A stretch of DNA of 5,164 nucleotides from an uncultured Bacillus sp. (GTDB lineage Bacteria; Bacillota; Bacilli; Bacillales; Cytobacillaceae): contig CALCRD010000484.1 of NCBI GenBank assembly GCA_937894355.1, forward strand, positions 1-5,164, given 5' to 3'. The position numbers and the translations under genes were made by a program. Below are positions 1-5,111 of the stretch, in pieces. The notes beneath the pieces are model-generated. The model worked only from the letters and a program-made list of their open reading frames with translations, ran no database searches and had not been told where the DNA came from. Within the stretch, counting starts at the first letter, position 1; each line of letters starts with the position of its first letter.

Positions 1-86
1 CTTTTTACTTTCAGTCCTGACATATACTTGTAGGTGTTGCGAATCGGCTTAATTACATTCGATCCCATGCTAAACTGATGAGACAT
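1..86 (-). CDS. 5' end of an unidentified gene, cut by the window edge
   Basis: The reading frame opens with ATG at 86-84 and stays open for 28 codons to the window edge, so the gene continues to the left. A strong ribosome binding site, GGAGGG at 100-95, lies 8 bases before the ATG, which makes this a credible start although the fragment is short. The peptide begins MSHQFSMGSNVI and continues with a basic stretch rich in Lys, Arg and Tyr. It shows no signal peptide or membrane segment, and I do not recognise the family. The gene follows the aromatic-sensing regulator on the same strand, separated from it by a terminator and 343 bases of non-coding DNA, so it probably has its own promoter. 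Regulators of the XylR/DmpR class often sit beside the aromatic hydroxylase or catabolic genes they control. A catabolic function is therefore possible, but it is a guess from context only. Confidence 0.7.
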   Translation of the reverse strand, partial: MSHQFSMGSNVIKPIRNTYKYMSGLKVK

Positions 87-218
87 ATTTGTTTCCCTCC
101 AATTCTTTTTTTAAAAATAGTTGCAAAGCTTATTTAGCATAAATCCTATAGGTGAATGATTGTTGCTAATCCCAGCCTGCCTTTCCTCGTTTTTTCTCCT
201 TGTTAAAATAGTAACTGA

Positions 219-246
219 ATTTTCAGAATATTTATACAGCTGACAA
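219..246 (-). promoter_or_regulatory. Weak candidate sigma-A promoter for the left-edge gene
   Basis: On the minus strand, TTGTCA (246-241, five of six matches to TTGACA) is followed after 16 bases by GAAAAT (224-219, four of six matches to TATAAT). Transcription would start near position 212, giving a leader of about 125 bases. A poor -10 element would suit an activator-dependent promoter. The region is AT-rich, so chance matches are likely. I found no sigma-54 type -24/-12 pair (GG and GC ten bases apart in a good consensus) in this region. Confidence 0.25.
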
Positions 247-271
247 TGCTTATATTTATCTAGCCACACTG

Positions 272-282
272 ACAGATTCTGT
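272..282. repeat. Short inverted repeat ACAGA-T-TCTGT
   Basis: Perfect 5-bp arms flank one central base. The site lies about 25 bp upstream of the candidate -35 element of the left-edge gene (241-246), where an activator could bind. ACAGA also occurs on the minus strand at 329-325, within the sequence GACAGAAG. The palindrome is short enough to arise by chance, so its role as an operator is only a suggestion. Confidence 0.3.
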
Positions 283-304
283 TAATACTATCCTGTTAGT
301 TTTA

Positions 305-347
305 CAAAGCGAAATTCGTCCACTTCTGTCTAATCAAAGCCAATTTC
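305..347. repeat. Imperfect 13-bp direct repeat with 30-bp period
   Basis: On the plus strand, CAAAGCGAAATTC at 305-317 and CAAAGCCAATTTC at 335-347 agree at 11 of 13 positions. The copies are exactly 30 bp apart, close to three helical turns, so proteins bound to both would face the same side of the DNA. The pair lies upstream of the candidate promoter at 219-246 and downstream of the regulator's terminator. A third CAAAGC core occurs at 124-129. Tandem activator sites are possible but not shown. Confidence 0.35.
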
Positions 348-381
348 AGGATTTATAGGGCTAAATTTTTCAAAAAAGTGC

Positions 382-416
382 AAAAAAAAGAACCCACCTC
401 ATCAATAGGAAATGGG
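382..416 (-). terminator. Intrinsic terminator of the regulator gene
   Basis: On the minus strand the arm CCCATTTC (416-409) pairs with GAGGTGGG (400-393) over eight base pairs, two of them G-U, around an 8-base loop. It is followed by TTC and then a run of eight T at 389-382. The hairpin begins 13 bases after the TAG stop of the regulator gene. It should end the regulator transcript and isolate it from the left-edge gene. Confidence 0.8.
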
Positions 417-429
417 ATCTAATCATTCA

Positions 430-2361
430 CTAGATTAATAAATTACCTGTAATTAGAAAAATTTCCAGGGCAAGCTGGATTTCAAAACGTTTCGAAGAAT
501 TCACTAAATCCATATCCAACAACTCTTTGATGCGCCTCAACCGATAGCGCATTCCACTAATCGAGATATTCATGATCCGAGCAGTTTTATGAAGATTATG
601 TTCATTTTCCACATAAAAATACAGAGTTTTCATTAATTCTGCGTCATTTTTTTTATCATATTCGAACAATTCGCCTAATTGTTGATTCGCAAATACTTCC
701 AATTCCTCTGGATGGCGGGCATTTAATAGTAAACCAAGATGCCCCAGTTCCGAGTATAGAATAACCTGCTCGGATTTTCGTTTGATATTGGCAACTTCTA
801 TTGCCTTAATAGATTCCTGATATCCTTGGTAAAATGACTTTAAATCTTTGCAGATATCGCTGATTCCTAATGAAACTTTAATATTGGATGGACAGTCTCC
901 AATTAGTCTAAGTAAATATTCCCCAAATTGTTTGGGTGAGAACCCCTGTTGTTCGATAAACTTAAGCGGAACTGTAGTATAAACTTGGTCCAATTTTTCT
1001 GATATTAAACAATGGTAACCTGCCTGCTGCAATTGGGTGGTAAATAGATTAATAAGTTTATTTCGTAGTACTGTGCGGAGATCCTCATCTTTTTTTGAAA
1101 ATTGTTCTTTTGTGCTTTCAAGTTGAAACAGGAAAATGTGGTGTGGGAAAGTTAAGTGATACCCCAGATACATTAGTTGATTAGAAATGACTGAGACATC
1201 GACATCTTTATGTAACAGCTCATCTAGCAGTTTTCCCTTCATTCTCTGTTCCGTTTCGATGGTATTTCTTTCGATATAAATTGAAACAGCACAAACAGTA
1301 GCTGCGCGCTCTAATGCAACCTTTTCTGTTTCACCAAAGCCTTCATTATTAATGAGTGAGAGGAAACCATAAATTTGATCTCGTAGGATGATGGGTGTAA
1401 TTAAACGCCTTTCCATAGTATTGATACTGCCAGAAAGGTCCAATTCAATGGTACGGCGATCATCAACTAAGCGATTAAGCATCTCCCGTTGCTTTTGTTG
1501 GAGGTTAGCAGATTTCATCAAAGCCTTTAATGAGTATAACGGGTATTTCGACATCTTTCCGAAGCTTGAAAGTAGTTCAAAGTTTTGCGTCTCAATTGTA
1601 ACAGAACAAACTAGACTCTCCCCTAATGTTTTTGTGATCGTGTCCAAGCCTTTTCCTTCTAAAACAATTTGAGTTAATTCCTGATTTACTTTTAAACCTA
1701 AATTTAATACCTCTTTTTGTTTTTCAATTCGTCGATAAGCACAATCTAGTTCGTCGGCCATATTATCTTCTTCAAAATTAATTAATTCCTCGGGGATTTC
1801 ATCTCCCCACTCTTCAATCGTTTTTCCGATGAATCGGCAATGTTTATCTCCTTTTCCGACACATTCAACCTCTTTTATGACCATTTTCTTGCCAACTATT
1901 TCACTGGCATAGCCGCTGGCATAACCGACTAAGTTATAGCATACAGGTTCATGATGAAGCGGAAAATGCTCCAAGTGCTGCTCTGCTTCAAAGGAATTAT
2001 ACCAATAGCCCTCAATTAAACATGTTCCTTCTGTATGCTTAACATCAATTTTGCTGACCTCTGAAAATACATTACCAAAAATAGTATGCATTTTTGCCCC
2101 AGCTAGGATAGACTCTACTTCATCATTCCACTTGAATTTCTCTTTAATATTTTTGGCATCGTTTGTTCCAGAATTCCAGCCATGACGCAATAAAAATCGC
2201 TTCGCTCTCTCCCTCCCAAGGGCAGCAATTAAATCTTTTCTTAACAATCCCATAGCATCAGCATTTGAAATAATCATCCGCTTGTCGTTTAAAAATATTT
2301 CCCCATTGTCTGCTTGATATGTAAGTAAATCACTTAAACATAATTGCTTTGCCTTTGTCAA
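430..2361 (-). CDS. XylR_N/V4R aromatic-sensing regulator with PucR-type output
   Basis: A predicted cytoplasmic transcriptional regulator of 643 residues. Residues about 8-110 match the XylR_N sensor of DmpR, XylR and MopR. Residues about 113-180 form a V4R domain with the signature VECVGKGDKHC. By recalled alignment to MopR (offset 14), the zinc ligands are C141, E164, C167 and C175, and the phenol contacts are H92 and W120. A charged, probably helical linker covers 195-225. A GAF-like region (about 226-365) then leads into a CdaR/PucR GGDEF-like region (about 390-530) and a PucR-type HTH_30 (about 575-632, core LHKTARIMNISISGMRYRLRRI). There is no AAA+ sigma-54 domain. The start is TTG, because an in-frame TAA lies 27 bases upstream and the next ATG (residue 29) would cut into the sensor. 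It lies just downstream of the meta-cleavage operon on the same strand but behind its own promoter. Family and architecture are secure; the effector (a phenol-type aromatic) and the target genes are inferred. Confidence 0.9.
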   Translation of the reverse strand: MTKAKQLCLSDLLTYQADNGEIFLNDKRMIISNADAMGLLRKDLIAALGRERAKRFLLRHGWNSGTNDAKNIKEKFKWNDEVESILAGAKMHTIFGNVFSEVSKIDVKHTEGTCLIEGYWYNSFEAEQHLEHFPLHHEPVCYNLVGYASGYASEIVGKKMVIKEVECVGKGDKHCRFIGKTIEEWGDEIPEELINFEEDNMADELDCAYRRIEKQKEVLNLGLKVNQELTQIVLEGKGLDTITKTLGESLVCSVTIETQNFELLSSFGKMSKYPLYSLKALMKSANLQQKQREMLNRLVDDRRTIELDLSGSINTMERRLITPIILRDQIYGFLSLINNEGFGETEKVALERAATVCAVSIYIERNTIETEQRMKGKLLDELLHKDVDVSVISNQLMYLGYHLTFPHHIFLFQLESTKEQFSKKDEDLRTVLRNKLINLFTTQLQQAGYHCLISEKLDQVYTTVPLKFIEQQGFSPKQFGEYLLRLIGDCPSNIKVSLGISDICKDLKSFYQGYQESIKAIEVANIKRKSEQVILYSELGHLGLLLNARHPEELEVFANQQLGELFEYDKKNDAELMKTLYFYVENEHNLHKTARIMNISISGMRYRLRRIKELLDMDLVNSSKRFEIQLALEIFLITGNLLI

Positions 2362-2368
2362 ATAAAGG

Positions 2369-2375
2369 CACCCCC
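2369..2375 (-). promoter_or_regulatory. Ribosome binding site deciding the TTG start of the regulator
   Basis: GGGGGTG on the minus strand (2375-2369) lies 7 bases before the TTG at 2361-2359. It is an ideally placed, G-rich Shine-Dalgarno sequence. With an in-frame TAA at 2388-2386 and no ATG or GTG between it and the TTG, this fixes TTG as the start codon. Confidence 0.8.
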
Positions 2376-2388
2376 AAATAATTGATTA

Positions 2389-2427
2389 TGTGTATTCTTA
2401 ATTTTACCAAAGAGACAAGAATACACA
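2389..2427. promoter_or_regulatory. Perfect 11-bp inverted repeat, candidate operator of the regulator
   Basis: TGTGTATTCTT at 2389-2399 and AAGAATACACA at 2417-2427 are exact reverse complements, separated by 17 bp, with arm centres 28 bp apart. One arm overlaps the candidate -35 hexamer of the regulator promoter and the other covers the predicted transcription start, so the -10 element lies between them. A dimer bound to both arms would block or remodel this promoter, which suggests autoregulation by the gene product. I saw no second copy of the arm in the window. If transcription started farther upstream, the same repeat would form an 11-bp RNA hairpin ahead of the ribosome binding site. 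Confidence 0.65.
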
Positions 2428-2428
2428 A
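2401..2428 (-). promoter_or_regulatory. Candidate extended -10 sigma-A promoter of the regulator gene
   Basis: On the minus strand, TTGTGT (2428-2423) is followed after 16 bases by TAAAAT (2406-2401, five of six matches to TATAAT). A TG one base ahead of the hexamer gives the extended -10 form TGGTAAAAT. Transcription would start near 2394, leaving a leader of about 33 bases. A tract rich in A and T lies upstream. An alternative pair, TTGATT with TATTCT 17 bases later, sits slightly upstream and would also overlap the inverted repeat. Confidence 0.55.
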
Positions 2429-2470
2429 AACATTTTAAAAAATCAAAATATTACAAATTTCTACCTTTTT

Positions 2471-2514
2471 ATAAAAAATATGGCACCCACTACTTTTCTT
2501 TAGAGGGCACCATA
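2471..2514 (-). terminator. Strong intrinsic terminator closing the meta-cleavage operon
   Basis: On the minus strand TATGGTGCCC (2514-2505) pairs with GGGTGCCATA (2488-2479) over ten base pairs. Two of these are G-U, which would be mismatches if read from the plus strand, so the hairpin is oriented for minus-strand transcripts. A further CTA/TAG pairing can form inside the loop. The T-run TTTTTTAT follows directly at 2478-2471. It lies 45 bases after the dehydrogenase stop codon and separates the enzyme operon from the regulator gene. Confidence 0.88.
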
Positions 2515-2559
2515 TACATTTTTTTGGAAATTACTATTAGTTTAGTTACAATAATCGTC

Positions 2560-4032
2560 CTATTTTAAAGCGATACAAATATTTTTCGCCTCAGTGAAAA
2601 ATTCCATACTGTGGTGACCGCCTTCACGGCCAATGCCGCTTTTCTTAAAGCCGCCAAATGGAGCTCGAAGATCACGGACAAACCAGCAATTTACCCAAAT
2701 CGTACCTGCACGTACATTATGGGAAATTCGATGGGCCCGCTGAAGATTTTCTGTCCAGACAACACCATTTAACCCATATTCTGTATCATTAGCAATTTGC
2801 AGTGCTTCTTCTTCTGTATCAAAAGGAATAAGTGTCACAATTGGTCCAAATATTTCCTCCTGACAAATTCGTGCTTTTGGATTCTCTTGGACAAATACAG
2901 TTGGTTCCAAATAATAACCTGTCTGCAAATGTTCTGGCAAGTCAGGACGTTTTCCGCCGCAAATAAGCTTGGCATTTTCCGCCTGAGCAATTTCAAGATA
3001 GCTTGTCACTTTTTGATAATGCTGTTCACTGACAACAGGTCCCATATTCGTATCGGCATTTTGCGGGTCACCCACTTTTAAATCCATTGCTGCCTTTTTG
3101 AAGCGCGCTACGAATTCGTCAAAAATGGAGCGCTGAACCAAAATTCTTGAACCGGCAAGGCAAATCTGACCTGAGTTCATAAAGGCAGCTCGAATCGATT
3201 CCGGAATCGCTTTGTCAAGGTTAGCATCTTCAAAAACGATATTTGCCGCTTTTCCACCAAGTTCAAAAGCGACCTTTTTAAGAGAATCTGCCCCAGTCTT
3301 CATAATTGTTTTTGCAGTTGCTGTCGATCCTGTGAAGGAGATTAAATCTACCTCTGGATGAGAAGTTAAAACAGTTCCAGCTACTCGTCCAGTTCCATGA
3401 ATTACATTTACAACACCATCGGGAATTCCTGCCTCCTTGGCAATTTCACCAAGCAAAGACACCGACATTGGCGTCATTTCAGCAGGTTTAATTACTGCTG
3501 TATTACCGGCAGCAAGACATGGACCAAGCTTCCAGGTTGTCAGCATAAACGGAACATTCCAAGGAGTGATCAGTGCCGCCACACCCACTGGTTCATAACG
3601 GGTATAGTTTAAATATTGATCTTCCATCGGATAGACTTCCCCGCCTTGTTTCTCCATAAAATCCGCAAAGAATTTTAGGTTGTGAGCTGCTCTAGGAATT
3701 TCATGGTCCGCAGCCATCGGGTAAGGTTTCCCTACATCTGTTGCTTCTAATCTAGCAATCTCTTCTTTTCTTTCTAAAATAATTTCAGCCATTCTGCGGA
3801 TTTTATTACATCGTTCAGCAAGAGGCATTGTTCTCCAAGGTCCTTCTTCAAACGCCCGTCTGGCCACCCGGCAGGCCAAATCTACATCTTGTTCAGTTGC
3901 CTCGCTTACATGAGCAATAATTTCTTGGGTGGCAGGGTTTTTCACTTCAAAAGTTGCTTGATCACTAGACTTAACATATTCACCATCGATAAAAAGGTCG
4001 ATTACCTTAACTTCTGTTTTCAAGTTTGTCAT
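2560..4032 (-). CDS. dmpC: 2-hydroxymuconic semialdehyde dehydrogenase (meta-cleavage)
   Basis: A cytoplasmic NAD-dependent aldehyde dehydrogenase of 490 residues, close to the 486 of DmpC/XylG. It oxidises 2-hydroxymuconic semialdehyde, the ring-cleavage product of catechol, to 2-hydroxymuconate. All core motifs are present: ITPWN with N159, IKPAE with K182, FTGS at 233-236, FELGGK with the general base E257, GQIC with the nucleophile C291, and EEIFGP with E393. The C-terminal segment WFVRDLRAPFGG and KSGIGREGGHHSMEF closely resembles DmpC/XylG as I recall them and sets it apart from generic betaine-type dehydrogenases. R114 and R453 are candidate carboxylate-binding arginines. The ATG overlaps the tautomerase stop in the sequence ATGA (4032-4029), and GAGG lies 7 bases upstream, so translation is probably coupled. 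It is the last gene of the operon. A 2-aminomuconate semialdehyde dehydrogenase is the main alternative, but the tautomerase and decarboxylase neighbours fit either pathway less well than catechol cleavage. Confidence 0.92.
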   Translation of the reverse strand: MTNLKTEVKVIDLFIDGEYVKSSDQATFEVKNPATQEIIAHVSEATEQDVDLACRVARRAFEEGPWRTMPLAERCNKIRRMAEIILERKEEIARLEATDVGKPYPMAADHEIPRAAHNLKFFADFMEKQGGEVYPMEDQYLNYTRYEPVGVAALITPWNVPFMLTTWKLGPCLAAGNTAVIKPAEMTPMSVSLLGEIAKEAGIPDGVVNVIHGTGRVAGTVLTSHPEVDLISFTGSTATAKTIMKTGADSLKKVAFELGGKAANIVFEDANLDKAIPESIRAAFMNSGQICLAGSRILVQRSIFDEFVARFKKAAMDLKVGDPQNADTNMGPVVSEQHYQKVTSYLEIAQAENAKLICGGKRPDLPEHLQTGYYLEPTVFVQENPKARICQEEIFGPIVTLIPFDTEEEALQIANDTEYGLNGVVWTENLQRAHRISHNVRAGTIWVNCWFVRDLRAPFGGFKKSGIGREGGHHSMEFFTEAKNICIALK

Positions 4033-4232
4033 TTTACCGCCTCATTTCTTCTTTTTTTCACAGACTCCCCAGCGATACCCCAGTGTTCTGCTGGGACCTC
4101 TTGAATCATGACTCGGACACTTTGAATCGGTGCTTCTAGAACATCGGAAACTAAATCAGAAACCTCACGAATGAGCCTTTCCTTTTTTTCTGGAGTACGT
4201 CCTTCAATAATTGTTATGTTAATAAATGGCAT
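4029..4232 (-). CDS. dmpI: 2-hydroxymuconate (4-oxalocrotonate) tautomerase
   Basis: A small cytoplasmic enzyme of 67 residues including Met. It ketonises 2-hydroxymuconate to 2-oxo-3-hexenedioate and typically works as a hexamer of short subunits. After removal of Met the catalytic Pro1 is the N-terminus (PFINITIIEGR). R11 and R39 (SVRV), the substrate-binding arginines of 4-oxalocrotonate tautomerase, fall at exactly the canonical numbers. Position 50 is Trp (EHWGIAG) where the Pseudomonas enzyme has Phe50. A longer frame begins at an ATG at 4241, but that would add Leu and Pro before the real MPF start and bury Pro1. It also directly abuts the Shine-Dalgarno sequence, so I chose 4232. The gene starts 27 bases after the decarboxylase gene and overlaps the dehydrogenase start by four bases. 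Confidence 0.93.
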   Translation of the reverse strand: MPFINITIIEGRTPEKKERLIREVSDLVSDVLEAPIQSVRVMIQEVPAEHWGIAGESVKKRRNEAVK

Positions 4233-4241
4233 AGGTAACAT

Positions 4242-4247
4242 CCCTTC
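4242..4247 (-). promoter_or_regulatory. Ribosome binding site deciding the tautomerase start
   Basis: GAAGGG on the minus strand (4247-4242) lies 9 bases before the ATG at 4232, a normal spacing. It touches the upstream ATG at 4241 with no gap, which is unusable for initiation there. Together with the need for a free N-terminal proline, this places the start at 4232. Confidence 0.8.
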
Positions 4248-4259
4248 TTTTAATAAGAT

Positions 4260-5051
4260 TTATTCAGTAAACACCGCAGAAACGGACCCGATTCCATCAA
4301 AGCTTGCCGTGAACTGGTCACCCGGCTCAATCGTAATAGCACCGGATAATGCTCCGCTTAGTACTACTTCACCTGGCTTGATACTTTGTCCTAACTTGGA
4401 TAATCGATTAGCCAACCAGGCAATGGCTCTTGCAGGATGTCCCATTACTGCCGCTCCTGCAGTTGTAGTCAGGATTTCGCCGTTTTTCCTAAAGACCATG
4501 CCCATCAATCTTAAGTCCAATGAATTCGGTTTATAGAAATTTTCCCCGATAATAAAACGAGAGGAAGAGGAGTTATCCGCTACCACATCCGGGAGTGTAA
4601 ACCTAAAGCCATGAAACCTGCTATCAATAATTTCTAATGCAGGGGCAATATATTCTGTAGCATTTAGGATTTCCGTAACAGACACAAACGGCCCTTTCAC
4701 TTCTTTATTAAAAATAAAGGCGATCTCCGGCTCCACTTTCGCGTGAATAAGTGGAGCAATAGAAATCGGTTCCCCGTCATTTAATTGCATATTATTAAGT
4801 AAAACACCATAGCTCGGCTCATGCACACCCATCATTTCCTGCTTTGCCTTACTTGTCAGCCCCAGTTTACGACCAACTATTTTGGCGTTTTCTTCCTTAC
4901 ATTTTATTTCGATTAATCGTTCCTGAACTTTATAAGCCAGTGCTTCATCTAATTCGGGAAATCTGTCCACAAACCGTTTGACAGACTGCTTCTCCTTTTC
5001 AGCATGGAACAATTCATAAGCAATTACATCAACGACATTTGTCTTAAGCAT
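4260..5051 (-). CDS. dmpH: 4-oxalocrotonate decarboxylase (2-oxo-3-hexenedioate decarboxylase)
   Basis: A cytoplasmic, metal-dependent enzyme of 263 residues, the usual length for the hydratase/decarboxylase family. It decarboxylates 2-oxo-3-hexenedioate to 2-hydroxypenta-2,4-dienoate. Family motifs are GRKLGLTSKAK (60-70, with K62), EPSYGVLL (78-85), VEPEIAF with probable Mg ligands E107 and E109, ALEIIDSR with E140, and VVADNSSSSRFI (156-167). Hydratases (DmpE/XylJ) share the fold. Three segments resemble the decarboxylase DmpH/XylI instead: LIHAKVEPEI, VVADN-S-S-RF and GAAVMGHP. It is the first visible gene of the operon. AAGGTGG at 5064-5058 lies 6 bases before the ATG. In characterised systems the decarboxylase forms a complex with the hydratase, which is not present here, so a partner may be encoded elsewhere. 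A hydratase assignment is the main alternative. Confidence 0.87.
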   Translation of the reverse strand: MLKTNVVDVIAYELFHAEKEKQSVKRFVDRFPELDEALAYKVQERLIEIKCKEENAKIVGRKLGLTSKAKQEMMGVHEPSYGVLLNNMQLNDGEPISIAPLIHAKVEPEIAFIFNKEVKGPFVSVTEILNATEYIAPALEIIDSRFHGFRFTLPDVVADNSSSSRFIIGENFYKPNSLDLRLMGMVFRKNGEILTTTAGAAVMGHPARAIAWLANRLSKLGQSIKPGEVVLSGALSGAITIEPGDQFTASFDGIGSVSAVFTE

Positions 5052-5111
5052 TTCCAGCCACCTTCTTTCATTATTTTTTAATACAGTCTATTTTTTGGGC
5101 TCTGTTTAACT

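Larger units (their letters stand above)
87..429. other. 343-bp non-coding region between regulator and left-edge gene
   Basis: No convincing gene lies here on either strand. At its right end is the intrinsic terminator of the regulator gene (382-416). The rest is AT-rich and contains a weak sigma-A-like promoter facing the left-edge gene (219-246), an 11-bp inverted repeat (272-282) and an imperfect direct repeat with a 30-bp period (305-317 and 335-347). Other short signals are a perfect 8-bp palindrome CCTATAGG at 145-152 and CTGTTA at both 279-284 and 293-298. About 120 bases separate the putative promoter from the ATG at 86. I see no tRNA-like or riboswitch-like fold. The length and the cluster of repeats fit a regulated promoter region, but this is inference. 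Confidence 0.6.

Noticed and set aside
145..152. Perfect palindrome CCTATAGG
   Set aside because: Eight bases in an AT-rich gap is within chance expectation, and it does not extend or recur.
87..381. Sigma-54 promoter, expected for a XylR/DmpR-type sensor
   Set aside because: No good GG-N10-GC pair with the usual flanks is visible, and the regulator lacks the AAA+ domain needed to act on sigma-54.
1388..1672. Plus-strand open frame of 94 codons inside the regulator gene
   Set aside because: It lies wholly antisense to conserved GAF-like coding sequence, has no family resemblance, and its composition reflects the other strand.
2362..2559. Riboswitch or other structured leader RNA before the regulator
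   Set aside because: The structure is explained by one intrinsic terminator and one inverted repeat over the promoter, and no conserved riboswitch core is visible.
2797..3081. Plus-strand open frame of 94 codons inside the dehydrogenase gene
   Set aside because: It is antisense to conserved aldehyde dehydrogenase sequence, and the translation is Cys- and Phe-rich without any recognisable domain.
3397..3612. Plus-strand open frame of 71 codons
   Set aside because: It is a shadow of the dehydrogenase active-site region on the opposite strand.
3889..4104. Plus-strand open frame of 71 codons across the dehydrogenase/tautomerase junction
   Set aside because: It is antisense to two well-supported overlapping genes, with no ribosome binding site and no homology that I recognise.
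4171..4536. Plus-strand open frame of 121 codons over the tautomerase/decarboxylase junction
   Set aside because: It is antisense to the conserved C-terminus of the decarboxylase and the N-terminus of the tautomerase.
4260..5051. Annotation as 2-hydroxypenta-2,4-dienoate hydratase
   Set aside because: The fold is shared, but the segments at 101-110, 156-167 and 199-206 resemble the decarboxylase, and the tautomerase and dehydrogenase neighbours fit the decarboxylase role.
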